A stretch of DNA of 64,000 bases from contig OZ037765.1 in the NCBI GenBank assembly GCA_964035545.1, forward strand, positions 12,270,698 through 12,334,697. Reading direction: 5' to 3'. The position numbers and the translations under genes are program-made. This document shows positions 14,701 through 27,238 of the stretch, in pieces. The DNA is from Bugula neritina (Eukaryota > Bryozoa > Gymnolaemata > Cheilostomatida > Bugulidae). Position 1 is the stretch's first letter, and each line of letters starts with the position of its first letter. Below the pieces are notes generated by a model. It did no database searches, was not told where the DNA came from, and saw only the letters and a list, made by a program, of their open reading frames with translations.

Positions 14701-17700
14701 TTCCTGACACACTACATACACACAGTATAACAGCCATACTTGAATGGAAATGTTTTCAACACTGACTTTGTTCTTGCAGGTAAGAAATTGTATATGAAAA
14801 CAAAGAAACATGTTTAAGTGGAACTGATAAAGTTTTGTAAAAACTGTGCTTGCTCTTGCAATTCCTAAGCTCCTCAGCCAATCAAAGTACTTGTACTGGT
14901 TTTGAAAACACCTGATTATCCAGAATGTGAAAGCATGCGGTGTTTGAAATTTCGGAAATGAATTGCAGCGAATTTTACAGAAATATGTTAACGTGAATAG
15001 GCTTTAAACCTGAACTCTCTATTTTAAGTTTATACTTTCATATGCAGAGACTCTAGATTGTTACATTTAGTTGCCATGGAGTAAAATGCATAAGAAAATA
15101 TAACATTCCATAAATGTTATAGCAAATGATATTTGATACATTCTAAAAGCTTTAATAATTTTGAAATGTGATATACCTTATCATGATAAATTCCAAGGGC
15201 TAAACAATAAGCATACATATATAAGAGAAAGACGTGGCATCAAAGAATGAAACAGGCTCATTGGAGAAATAACACGGATGGACTTACAAGCTTGAATAAT
15301 GCGAGTGCCTGCTTATACTCATGCTCCTTGGTTTTTATTAGAAATGGGTGATTGATGGGTTCTCGTTTAGCTATAAAATGATGCTGTTGAAAGTAAAGTT
15401 CTGCAAAGTTGGTGAAAATAAAGTTGTTGATGTCTGGAGGCACTTTTAGCCCGGTGGTTTGAGTGAAAATTTTGGTGGATAATGTAGTTATCTGCTCGTC
15501 CATGTGCAATGCAGGAAGCCCTTCAACAAACAAACAACCAAATAAGTAGGTCCTTGAAAAAGCGGACACAAAGTTGAAGCCAGTGACAAAAATTGTTGGG
15601 TTGGGTTTTATAGTCTCTGATTCCTGTAACTCTATATGTACTAACTGAAGGATGAGTTGGAGAACCAATCTATAGGTAATGATGGGAAAAGTGCCTAAAA
15701 ATACCAGTATTATGGCAAATAAATTTGTGCCAAAAGGTAATAAGAAACATTAAATTGTGAAAAATAAGTAAAAAAATTTAGAGCAATAAACAACAAATCA
15801 AAAGTGTATTTAGTAAATGTTGAATTTTATGGCCGTTCAAGCCATCTAGTTATCCCAAATGCATACAATGTAGCCTAATAACGTATTATAAATTGTCATT
15901 CATATGATAAGCATATAGTGTTTCAACTCCTCTTGATATATTGTAAATAGAATATCATAAATACCAACATCTACATAAACTTACATTCTGGCATTATCTA
16001 CATATAGAAAAGTACACAAGATTTTATAGTAATTGCTAATTTTAAAACAATTTTATTATAAACCTACCATTTTCCATGTGGTAGAGAAAAGCCAAGTCTG
16101 GAGGTATCTCTAAACCAATTATGGTCTTGAGCTCCTCTCTGGTCAGCTCCTGCATTGTCATATAAACAAATTATACTAGTAAGAGGTTGAGGCAGTGAGC
16201 AATCAGCTATGTACGAGTATTTGCTGAGTGAGCTATACTATGTAGTATTGTACCAACAATGACAATGTAGCAGATCAAGGTGGATAGTCTATTAGAGTAT
16301 ACTCTTATCAGTGGTTGTAAATATATAGCCCCCCACTTATCATGTTCGGCATTATAAATTGTTTGCACAACTTCTCCACGCCTACACTTGAAAGAGCATT
16401 TATTACACATGTAGTTTTATATACTTTTGCAAGCACTCAACTATATGGAATTGTTTTCCATCAAATTTATTACAGTGGGAAATGTGCAGATTGATGACTT
16501 ATTTTTAAGTAGCTTCTGTTCTATTAGCAGTCAGAAATGTTGTTCTTTAAATAACAAATATATACACAAACTTCAAACAAAAATTTGGATTAAACTGATT
16601 ACTGCTAAACAATGTTAACACAAGAAGTTGTCTCCCTAAAGACAGCTCCAAATTCAACTTGATTAGTACTGAGCAGTTTCATTGGTCACGCAGAGAGTGA
16701 TCAGATCATGAAACTGAAGCAAAAACAGCTTCATGGCAACACCTGGTTTCTAGCAGATAAAACCTACATACCCCTACAGCAATGCTTCAATTTTGCTCAC
16801 ATAAATTGAGGCTATATTAACAAAAGTAAAAGAAAATATAAGAGAATAAAATAGTGCTTTCCCTAACAATAAGTTAGTCAGACTATCATTTGCACACAAT
16901 ACCTTATTTGTAGTATCCATTTTACAATGGTGTGATAAATTAGTGCTCCCAACAAAATGCTCCTGCACACTGCAATGATGCACTATTTAGAATGTCCATA
17001 CCAGCATTGATACACTAGATTAATTCTATTCAATTTAGCACAATGGCTTTATTCAAGTCATTACTAGTGTTTGCCACTAAAATGCCAATACTGAAAAGAA
17101 GTTTGGTATTTAAAGGCTTGTAAGTAATATAATCAGCAAACAACTCTGAGGCTAAAAGATAGAATTTGTATCATGACAAGATAACTCCTAAAGTGTTGCA
17201 AGCTTTGATAATAATCTACATAGAGCCAAATAATTGTTGGAATGTAGAGCAACTCAAATACCACAAGATAGAAGTGAGTTTACATTTAAACACATTATAA
17301 AGGAATACATTTCATTTTTTGCATTCATAATCAATATGGCAGTTAATTTCAAGTTTAGATTATTTAGTGATTTCCCAGCAATGAATGTGTAGCGAGGAGC
17401 AAGAAATGTTGGTAGCAATCAGCACGTATACAGAAATTGGACAAAAACACAGAAAACATATTACTGGCCCATCTTCACATGTGTGTGTTATGCAATTACT
17501 ATAATGTGTGTGTACCTTTCTAGTTTCAGCTTGAGTCCACCTTCTGTCTCTCTCAATAATTAGTTGCTGCTTATATTTCAGGAAGTGATGACGCTGCCAA
17601 CGACATCGAAGGTTAGCCTGACATTGCGCAATATTTGCTTTGAATTGTTGATACCGCTTTCTAAATATAAAAATGAGTTATAAGCAATGAACTGAAAAAT

Positions 17701-20700
17701 TGACGCAATTTAGTGGGTTTCATATGATTGACTGAACGTAAATACATGTAGTTGAAATAGCATCACCGGATAGAATTGGTCATAATCGAGTCCATGTGTA
17801 AAGTTACGACATGCTTCTTTTACTATATCTAGTTTCTCCATACTAGTGTGTCACGGTGTGCATGGCCAAACACTTTATAAAAGAACAATTGTATACCTGT
17901 GAAAGTAACTCTTCCAATAGGATTGCAGACGAATCACGGCAGCCCGCTGTTTGAGAAATCTTCTTCTAAGCAGAAGTGTCTTCACCTTGTTTTCTATTAC
18001 TTTGACAGCATTGAGCACAACCTGATGTAAGATGTACACAACTGAATTGTTGCATACATTATATGAGATACAAGAACATGAGCATACAACTTATATTTAA
18101 GAATGTACATTATTATTATATAGACACCAATGACCAATACGCTAGGTTAGAACACAACAATTGCAAAATACGAGGATCATTTAAGAAAAAAGTTGTCCAC
18201 TTCAACTAGTCATCAAAATGTTTCAAAACACTTGAAAATAGTGTTTTTTTGACATTAGCAAACCTAACAATATCGCTATATGGGTCAATTTACTTAATTT
18301 AAAACACACTTTAAATCTCCACTTTTTAGCTATTTTTCACAATTTAGCTGCTGAGTTATATATAATTTTGTCCCAAACTAATAAAATATCAATAAATACA
18401 ACTAAATAATTAAAGTTCTTTTTAGCTTTGCATGATTTCCTATGAACTAAGAACCTTGATTATTTAGTTGTATTTATTGATATTTAGTTAGTTTTGAGCA
18501 AAATCCCACATAAATTAGCAACTAAATTGTGAAAAATAGCTAAAAACTGAGTTTGTACTAAATTAAGTAAAATGGCCTATATATAATTATATCAGAGCAC
18601 TAATAGGGACTATAACTATAACAATAGCCATATTGCCATAGGGTTATGCTTGGGTCTCAATAGATAAAGGTCCTTCGATGGTAATCTAAATGAAAAACAT
18701 GGCATGACTTTAGTTGGAAATATTATTTTACTTAACCCATGAATTTACTTTATTTTATTTTACTTTTTGTGTTAGTCCAGCTCTGTTATTAATGAGTTTT
18801 ATTTTAAATACCTAAAAAAATTAGAATTTGTTGCAGTAAAATAATGAGGTAAGAATAAAAAGCTGCTCATCAGTAAAGCCTATAGTTCTAAAGAATAACT
18901 ATAACACAGGAATGCCCCAACTTACTTCACAACCAAAACTTAGGAGCCTGAGCTCAACAAGCAAACATCGTTAAACACAAAGAAAACTATGCTAGGTATT
19001 TGAATACCAGTAAAAACATGGAATCTATCACCACAGGTGAACGTACTGAAAACCTTTGCTGCTCTAAATGCTGATAAAAAGCTTCCTTTAGGAATAATTT
19101 TGTATTCCCAATCTGATAGTCTTCAATATCGAGAGCTTCAAACTCTTTATTTAGAACTCTCGTGCAGAAACTTTTGGCATCTTCCTCTTCTAAAGGCGTG
19201 CTGCTGTACAGATATTCATATCTGTATAAAAAAACTGAAGTGTTTCATTACTACAAATAAATATAAGTAGTTGATGGCATCCAAAAAATAATTATTATGA
19301 TAAGCATAGGCGGTTGATAGCACTCAGGAAATAGGTATAGGAAATTAGAAGTCAAAGCATTTAAGATGTCATGAATTAAGTGTCTGTTTATAAACTTGAA
19401 TAGTATCTTCAAGTTTAAAACGCGCTTGAATTTGGGTAGATAACTCCACAGTCATGCTAAACACTCTACTAAATAAAAATCTACCTGTCTAGAAACTGGT
19501 CACAAGTCATGTGACACTGATAGCCTGTGGCCCTGATCCTGCATGTTTCTAGCACACCAGTACACAGGATCTGGCTAAACACAACGTCAGCATCAAATAC
19601 CATAGCAGATTTGCTGGTGTTTGGCTTCAAACAGCGAATAAACCATAACTGACAGCTAAAACAAATGATAACCACATAAAACTAGTTTATAAACAAGAAA
19701 ACAGGTAATAGTGACAACTTTAAAAACCTTAATCTAAAATATAGTGAATACTTTGAAAATCACCTCTTCAAGAATACATTTCTTGTAAGAACTAAAGGTT
19801 ATTAAGGGCAGATGTTAAAAATATGAGCATACAAATGACAGAGTTGTAAGTGTAGAAACCGATTATAAAAATGATTTTTTAAGAACCTCTTAATGTTTTA
19901 GGAGACTTTAACTGAAATTGATATTTATAAAATATATTAAAATAACTACAGCAACATCTACACTTTTTTTATAACAATTTGACACTTCATAAACTTATGA
20001 AATTAAATCAATGTTGAGCTTTTCATGTGTGTTTTTATGCTGTTGACCGCTAGGCCTGAGACATTAAGTGCAGGAACAAAGAAATTTAAATAGCTCAAAT
20101 TCTCTAAGTGTTTCAATGAACTTTGGTTTAGTGACAATCTTTCTTTCGTAGACATAACTCTGTTTGACACTTTTCTCTTCTAGAACACATGCTTTTCTAA
20201 ATTTCTCTATTACTAGCTCAAGATAGCCTAAGAATGGTATTGGTGGTCAAAAATTATGTTTTACCTTTCAATTTTTTTCAGTAGAGCAGTAAGTGATGTC
20301 TGAAAACTGGCAGCTACAGTTGGTGTTTTGGGTTTTAGAGTGGTAACTCTGCCTGTTACTTGGTTGAGATGCCTCATAGATATGAAATCTTTTTTCTCCG
20401 TAAAAACTTGTGAAATTATCTAGCATAAAACAAAAAGTATTAGGTCACCAATAAATCGATACATTCTCTATGCAAGACATTATTTTAACGATCTTCAAGT
20501 GAAAATAATTTTGTAATGAATTAATTCATAATGTAACATTATGAAAATTCAACTGCAATAAAATAATCATGACATAATAAAGATGCTGTAAGTAGGTTTA
20601 TAAACCAAGCCATACCGAGTTTTGACTGTGACACAACAAATCAATGATGTCTAGGTGCAGGACGTCTTTATTCTTCTCCACAAAACTTTTACTATTATAA

Positions 20701-23700
20701 GTTACTTCCCCAGCATAATGTTGGACACTGAATTCTAGGGTTTTAGTCTTTGACACTCTGAATAGCTTATTAGATTGATGAGTGAATTGAAGCTTGCTGA
20801 AGAAAGATTCATCTGTACCCTAGTGATAATAATAACAGTTACTATAATTATCATACATCACCACCTTTATCTATTCTCTCCTGCATCACAAGCTGTGACA
20901 AACTAATAGTAATAGTAATAAAAATAATAATGATACTAATAATATAATATTATAGCTCAGGCTTACAATTCCCAGATGTCTATAGATAGTAACGCACATC
21001 ACAATAAATAATCTTGGGAAAATCATTGTTTAATACCTTAGGAAATTGAGCTTCATCATCTAGCATCCTAAGTATTCCATGTGGACGAAGAGAAAGCAAA
21101 TCCAACACCATTTCATTACAATCATATTTTAATGCAGTCCACTCTATGCCTTCCTTCTCATAAAGCTCTTGCTCTGCCTCAAACACAGCTTTGTTAAACA
21201 AACGCTGCAGATGCTCATTGGCATAGTTGATGCACAACTGTTCAAAGCCGTTCAGTCTAAAACTCTAAAAATAAAATGGCACAATAGGCCAAGACTAACG
21301 CAGGCTAAAATTTGAGTGAAGCTAAGTTACGTTTAATTATAACTTCCAAAGCTAAAGTAACTCATTGTAGTGGGGAGGAGAGGAAGGGTTTGAATATTTT
21401 TTTATTACATTGAGAGAAAAGTTGCAACTGCTCAAGCAAATAGATCAAATTATTGTGATTATAAAAAAGTAGTCAGAAAAGTGCTGTTTATCTGAAATTC
21501 TGCACTGCTATATTTCTGCAGAATTGTACACTTGCTGGCATCTTTTACAGTTTTGTATTATTGGAATTGATGTCATTGCATTGATATTCTTAATAAAATT
21601 TCTGACATTTTTATTATAATATTTTTTATTAAGTTCTAAACTCAACTGAAACCCTAAATCTAGCAAAAACCCCATATATTTAATTTACATCAAGGTTTTT
21701 TAAAGTGCTTTATATCAAAACTTATAAATTTGGGGGTTAAAAAAATCGACAGTAAAACAAACAAATTCAACTTGCATCACAATGAGGTTTGAATAGTTGA
21801 ATCCAAGTCCACAAGTCATGAGATAAGTATGTATGGGCAATCCATAACTGTAGCTCATAGTAAACAAAACTATACTACCCAATACTTTATTTTATATCAT
21901 ATATTTTCCTAAACTGATGACATAATATTATACTAGAACAAGAGCACAGCCTTGCTTTACTAATTTAAGATAATTATTATGTTACTCACTGCGAGAAACT
22001 ATATTTGGTGAAGTTATCTCATTGTGGAGAAATCACAATAATTTGCATTAAAATGCATGCATTACCTAATCAACCTAATTAAGTATAAACCTTAAACCTT
22101 CGCAAGCACTTCTGAACAATGATTAATATTACAAAAGGCTCTCAGATAACTCTTTGATGTCAAATGTCCAGAAATGATCTATGTATAGTCAATGTACAAA
22201 AACATACCTCAAACCCAAAGATATCTAACAATGCTATAGACTTTAGCTGGTGAAGTGTAGGATTTATAGCCTTGTTGACTCTATGCACAAGCCACATGAA
22301 GAGCTGGGTGTAGAGAGCTCGAGCTATAGCATCCCTCGTGTTTATAGCCACTTGAGCAGATAATGGAACTGAAACTATCTCTCCTTTCAATGCCTGTGAG
22401 AAAGTTGCATATGAATCGAAAAATATTTATTTCGTTGAGATATCCGTAAACCAGAAATATTTAATCATGTCACATTAATACGTATATACCAGTCTGAGAG
22501 CACAAAAACATGAAAACAATGTTTAGTTATGTCTAAGGCTGGGGTGTGGCATTACCATCTTCCTAGAAGTTAATAATGGAACCAGCTCCTCAGAGCTAAT
22601 CTGCAGCTGTCTGGAGATTAGAGAAATGATCTCTACATTCTGGATGGTTGTATACTCTCTATGCTATAATAGTAAGAAAATATTTTTATGCTTAGAAAGC
22701 AAGCTGTATTGAATGTTGATAAACTCGAAGTTAAAACTGCTGCCCGGATGAAATTGATTGTGATTATTCCATTGTCTAGACTCTAGATCATTCAAATTTA
22801 ATACCAGGAGTTTACGAGTAGGATGGACCTGATGTAGTCAACCAAACTGTTACACAATGCTATAGCAAGGTCACACACCTGTCTTGGTGCGCTATATCTG
22901 ATGTTGCCAATATGCAATATGGCAGCCAAAATCTCAAACACACAAGACTTATCCTCTGAAGAGAATCCCAACACATCGAGAGATGCCAGTGTTACTTGAA
23001 AGTCTTCAGAGTCAGCCCTGTCTTCTATTCTTGAATTGGAGGACTTGAAAAAATTATTAATATTATCTTTCAAATTTTTATTAATAAAATATTATTTTGT
23101 AAAATTATATTATGGTCTGTACCTTTGCATCAAGTGCAAATTAGTTTAAGACAAACTAGGCCAGTCTGTATAAACCATTAATGAACAAGATGTTGGCAAT
23201 ATGTTGACCTGAATAAGCATACAGTAACTTACTTGTAAATTTAAAATCTAGAAACAAAGCTGCAAGTTTCACTCAAACTATAATAAACATGCAGAAACTG
23301 GAGAGCACTATCATAATGAATTGGCATCAATTTATCCAACTTGTTTATGGTTATCATAAGTGTGATGCTGAATCACTGTGTATGATACATACGTGGCTGA
23401 GATAACTGTACTCATGTGGTAATCCTAAGCTCAAAGTGGCCAGTGTATCCTCAGGTAATCCTGATAGAAGTTGATAGAATATATGAAAGTTACGTTCACC
23501 ATAGGCTTGATGTATGATACGAGATTTTTCTAGAAGATATTGAGATATTCGTCCTCCTAGAATACATCCACTAAAGAAAGGAGATGAAAGATGTATGTAA
23601 GAGAGCATGCTGTTAAAATATCTATAATTAACATATTGGTGACTATGCTTGTTTGTTTAAAAAAAATGCAAAAGTATCAGTTTCAGGAGCTGATGTCGTT

Positions 23701-25703
23701 TATACAATATATGCTAACACAAAAAAAAGCAATTGGGTGAGCAACAGAGAAATTTCAATAGCCCAAGTTCATTAATTGGCTTCATAAAATCTCAAGAGAA
23801 CATAACCTTTCTTGCTATACTTCTCATCAAGATCACAGACTTTTCTCGATTTCTCCATTACAGCAATGACCTCGATTTAATGCATTATTTCATTACGTAA
23901 TAATTTTCTTAATGTTCCGGAACAGTTATGAACAATGTTCTAGAAACCAGAGACCAGCACCAGAAAGCCATCGATAGCCTATGATCATATGCCGTAGGGC
24001 CTACGGCATATAATGCAATTTTTGGGTATTTCTTGTGGAGAGTAAAACTGACATACCCATCGTAAACAAGCTCCAAATATTTTCCAAATCTGCTAGAGTT
24101 ATTATTTCTGATAGTCTTAGCATTGCCAAATGACTCAAGAAGAGGGGCGGCAATCAGAAGCTTCTCTGTAATGGTGGACTCGTTGGAGGCACTAACTTTG
24201 GTTAAGTACTCTAGCAGTAACTTCACACTCTCAGTCTTTCCTGACCCACTCTCACCGCTACTCGTTAGATGAAAAGATGCAAATTCTTGTTAGACTTCTT
24301 ACTTTTTAAATTTTGGGTTTGATTTCAAAATTCTTTCATTTTAATCTACTGCTGTATATAACTTTTAAAGTTTCGAATATTTGCAAGAACTAACAATACG
24401 CATAAAACGCTACACTCTGGGTCAGCAGTTTTTAACTCAATGTTTTTAAGTTTTATATTTGAATATCTAAAAAAAGTATCTAAAATGGTTACTAAATAAG
24501 ACCGTTAATAAAGAGAATAGTACCAATGAAGAGTGCCTAGGCAAAGGCTTACCTGACAACGACACATTGGTTTTGACCTTGCAGCAAGTTTGTATACAGT
24601 TCATTACCAATAGCAAATAAATGGCTACAAGTAATACAAGTATTGAGTCAGCATCATCAAATAAATTACGAACAACCAAATTCATGTTTCCTGAAAGAAA
24701 AAAGTGAGCGATAACTTCTTAATAGTTTTTTCCTATGCTATAAAGGCATATCTTTATCTAAAATGCCAAAAAAGCATACTGTTCTGGAAAAAACTTATAA
24801 TTGATCTAATGTTTTGGTTCGAGAACCTAGTACTGTATAAACTTAGTGTTACAGCATAATAAGAAATATGACACTAGAACTAAGAGGGTAATCATACGGT
24901 GGGTTTAAGCTGCCAAGTACTTGACCATCGTATCGTCTGATGTGCTTATCCGTATAAATAGGAAGCTTTCTGTATGGATTAATAGTGATCAGAATGCTGC
25001 CTATATAAGTCTGCAACAATAAAAATGGCTTATATGCAGTGTAAATAAAATATGACAGCATAGCTAATTCACCCACATCATCACCAGAGTCCAGAATGCA
25101 CTATTATTCTTTGGAAATATACTTACATAGATTAGGTTGGCCTGATATCTAATTCTTAGATTTAGTAGGATTGATTTTTCTGTCAAATCACTGAAATACA
25201 TAAAAAAGAATAAATTATTAGGTATAAGTATTTGAGCAACCATTGTATTTCTAATGAAGAAAATATTATTATCTATATTTTGAATTAGTTGAGTTCCACT
25301 TTACAGTAAGATAAAGCAGTTTGATATATAAGTTTTACTATTTAAACATTGAAGTTGTTGGTATCGAGTAGATTTAAACAAAAGCATTGCAATTTTGCAA
25401 GGCATATTAAAACTTTGAATTTTTATAAAAGGGTACAAAATAACAGAGATACCTGAGATAAATCAAGTTTTCTACAGCTGTGAATGTACTCAGTTCTCCC
25501 CTGATTAGCCATGTGGTTTCCTTCTCTACTGGTGCTGGCAGATCTTCCTCATCCTTCTCCACCACTTGGCAGGTCTCCTCATCCTTCTCCACCACTTGGC
25601 TGGTGTCCTCATCCTTTTCATACTCTTTCGTAGAGAAAATCTCATGAACAGATGGCTCAGGTATAGGTTCAGAAAAGTTATATGTTCTAGGGACGAGTGA
25701 CAT
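1973..25703 (-). CDS. MYO15: Unconventional myosin XV (3' end outside window)
   Basis: Actin-based motor of the MyTH4-FERM myosins; vertebrate MYO15A carries cargo to stereocilia tips. I assembled 32 exons with GT-AG borders whose summed length keeps one open frame of 2,682 codons. Order: acidic N-terminus (1-83), motor (about 84-750), IQ neck (about 757-850), first MyTH4 (about 880-1110), FERM-like segment (to about 1180), then a long disordered linker. The motor has a P-loop GESGSGKT (168-175), switch I NNNSSRFG (218-225) and switch II DIFGFE (441-446). The match to MYO15A is collinear, including the tract around [15 protein letters not shown] after MyTH4 and the [12 protein letters not shown] segment in the linker. 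The start is the ATG at 25703; the very long N-terminal extension of vertebrate MYO15A is absent. The SH3 and second MyTH4-FERM are not seen; the last exon ends at donor ATGCTG|GTAACT. The family is near certain; a few linker borders are less so. Confidence 0.93.
4962..7499 (-). other. MYO15: Giant 846-codon linker exon of myosin XV
   Basis: One uninterrupted 2,538-bp phase-0 exon (acceptor GTTTTAG at 7500, donor CCAG|GTATTG at 4962) joins the exons before and after it in frame. The product is Ser/Thr/Gln/Asn-rich and looks disordered. One basic block, around [14 protein letters not shown] and [17 protein letters not shown], looks helical. No known domain is recognised. The next exon (4734-4197) opens with a Gln/Leu-rich heptad-like stretch, a possible short coiled coil. 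I recall no counterpart of this size in vertebrate MYO15A, whose linker here is shorter and proline-rich. The absence of stops over 2.5 kb of A+T-rich DNA argues strongly that it is translated. Confidence 0.85.
7689..10234 (-). other. MYO15: Post-FERM linker exons of myosin XV, with a 23-nt microexon
   Basis: Exons in coding order: 10234-9887, 9731-9637, 9166-8762, 8573-8410, 8242-8089, 7711-7689. Phases close perfectly at every joint (AG|A, AG|G, G|GT, G|GA, 0, A|AT, 0). The only family-like stretch is [12 protein letters not shown] in exon 8573-8410, equivalent to the short Asp-rich box in the MYO15A linker. The final exon is a 23-base microexon flanked by TTTTAG and GTGAGA; it is needed to bring the phase back to 0 for the giant exon. 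The rest is Ser/Pro/Asn-rich and not conserved to my eye. Confidence 0.75.
11724..11779. repeat. (TA)n microsatellite
   Basis: About 28 TA units in the intron between the myosin XV exons ending at 12118 and starting at 10955. No coding potential. Confidence 0.95.
13830..13990. mobile_element. Fold-back MITE, family A, copy 1
   Basis: About 160 bp forming an imperfect hairpin: the left arm reads CATTCCATAAGCAGCTCCGA and onward, and the right arm returns the reverse complement with a few changes (AAGCATCTCCGAGTTGGGG read from the other strand). A second copy lies at 27519-27676. It has no coding capacity and sits in a myosin XV intron between exons 14135-14019 and 13596-13475. Dispersed near-identical palindromes of this size are typical of non-autonomous DNA transposons; the parent family is unknown. 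Confidence 0.8.
18281..18580. mobile_element. Fold-back MITE, family B
   Basis: An A+T-rich inverted repeat of about 300 bp in the myosin XV intron between exons 19221-19047 and 18021-17897. The left arm runs from the TTTACTTAATTT word through TTTTTAGCTATTTTTCACAA to AAATATCAATAAATACAAC. The right arm is its reverse complement with scattered mismatches, around a loop of about 50 bp. No open frame is present. Confidence 0.7.
19047..25703 (-). other. MYO15: Myosin XV motor-domain exons
   Basis: Exons, in coding order: 25703-25453, 25190-25127, 25010-24898, 24624-24553, 24257-24057, 23570-23393, 23043-22879, 22663-22556, 22393-22208, 21264-21037, 20819-20616, 20419-20265, 19655-19485, 19221-19047. 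Each junction restores a family residue pattern, for example NPP|HLFAI and [13 protein letters not shown]. The TEDS-rule position, sixteen residues before DAIAR, is Glu389, as in vertebrate MYO15A, which suggests a motor not needing phosphorylation there. Strut and relay regions ([30 protein letters not shown]) are intact. I see no frameshift or stop in any motor exon, so the ATPase should be functional. Confidence 0.93.
23987..24011. repeat. Near-perfect 12-bp palindrome after a splice donor
   Basis: ATATGCCGTAGG, one base, then CCTACGGCATAT. It lies in the myosin XV intron about 45 bases past the donor at 24057, so in the transcript it would form a G+C-rich stem close to the 5' splice site. 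Confidence 0.85.
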
Positions 25704-27238
25704 CTTGCAGCTATAGTTTTACAGGTTATCAAACGCTAACAACCCCCTGAATAGTGTGTGATTGTATTTTATACAGTTACTTCACTGCTTCAATATTTTC
25801 TGCAGTATCACAACAGTGGCTTCCCCTGAGAAAATGCGTCTTCTTAGTATATATTGTTAGAGCTATCGCTACCAGTACAAGAAGTATAGCTTAGGGACTC
25901 CAGTATATGTACTGCATAGAGCCAACTATTGACATAGAAAATCTCAAAAGCAGTAACTAATCCTCAGAGACATGGCAAAGAAACAATGTTGTGATGAGCA
26001 TATTTTTAGACAATAATTGTTACAATAAAACTTTTGGCTTGCTACGGACTTGCACCATAAAACTTTACTTACTGAGGGTTCAATTATTGTTACTACTTAT
26101 ATGTTAGCGCTGATGTAAAAAAACATTCTCAATTCATGATTGGTCTAGCTACTAGTACAATGTATTGCAATTCTAAGTACAAGTTTCTCACTACAGACTT
26201 CTGTTAAAGACGCCAGAGTGTAAAGACTAGCAGCTTGTTGGGGGCAAAACATACAGCAGTTACAACTTCTTCAATATTTTGCAAATATAAAACCAATGAA
26301 TATGGTTGGATCACGAAAGTAAGTGGTGTATGGGAAACTTATGCACCTAAAAACTACATAGTTTTGAACCACATTTTTCAAATTTATAGAAAATTAAAAG
26401 TAAAGAAGTGACAGCATAAACTTGGTGTGGACAAGAAAAAGCAATAAGCTCTTACTAATTTTACTTAACACACTGTGAGCTTAGCAAGATGACATTGACC
26501 AATAGTTAAACATCAATTTTTATATTTTTAGATAATGAAATAAAAACGCCAATAGTAAGATTAACTTTCATTCGATTACCTAAAGATGCATCACAGTAGC
26601 TATCCCTACTTCTAACATTACAACAAAAATCAGATAGTAAATAATCTCACTCAATATGGTCGATGTACGACAAACAGTACAAATAGAAAAGAATATATAT
26701 GTAAGTATATCAACAAAAACTAAATAACATGCAGACTTCATATTAGGATAGATTGTAAAGATAAGTCAGTCGTTGACCAAAATTAGTAACTCAAATATTT
26801 TAAGGCTTTAAAGACCTTTTGCCACCTAAAACTTTTATATCATTAGAGAGTTCGAAAAGTCATAGATTTTAACCACCAAATCATTTTGTATCTTAAAAAA
26901 AACCTTTTGTAAAAGGCAAGAAAAAGAAAGTAAAGTTACATACAAAAAAAGTTATTATTAATGCACCATTCAATCTTTCATAATGCATTCTAGGACACTT
27001 GTACACTCAAATATCATAGAATTTATTTCTATAAATGCCCATATCTTTATGCCAGATAAATTGAGTAAATTTTATACAAAACAATTCGATGATATAAAAA
27101 GCACTTGGGGGCAGAAGACCTTTAAAAATCTAATAAATTTGATGTATAAAAATAAGCTTATAGAAACTTTGACATGATTATAAATAGATGAAAATGATTC
27201 AAGATATCGAGCAGCATGAAACCTTAACTGTAAATAGT
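25704..27238. other. Intergenic stretch upstream of myosin XV
   Basis: The 1.5 kb between the myosin XV start codon and the 3' end of the next minus-strand gene should hold the myosin 5' UTR and promoter. I see no TATA box at a useful distance, no CpG-rich block and no open frame with codon structure. A minus-strand AATAAA at 27027-27022 lies 212 bases past the stop codon of the upstream gene and is its likely polyadenylation signal. Confidence 0.5.
27022..27027 (-). terminator. Candidate polyadenylation signal AATAAA
   Basis: AATAAA on the minus strand, 212 bases after the stop codon of the KEN/D-box gene and ahead of any other minus-strand exon. Confidence 0.5.

Larger units (their letters stand above)
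10749..18021 (-). other. MYO15: Myosin XV neck and first MyTH4-FERM exons
   Basis: Exons, in coding order: 18021-17897, 17660-17516, 16149-16068, 15520-15288, 14135-14019, 13596-13475, 12360-12118, 10955-10749. The first two carry IQ-like basic motifs ([15 protein letters not shown], then [13 protein letters not shown]), the light-chain binding neck. MyTH4 starts near [15 protein letters not shown] and runs through LVLRFMYD, GNYIIQQ and KYLLK. The following exon has [14 protein letters not shown], then [19 protein letters not shown], as in MYO15A. The last exon has [11 protein letters not shown] and [15 protein letters not shown]. MyTH4-FERM tails bind microtubules or cargo adaptors. The 12360 exon sits far from its neighbours but its phase (AA|G) fits exactly. 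Confidence 0.9.
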
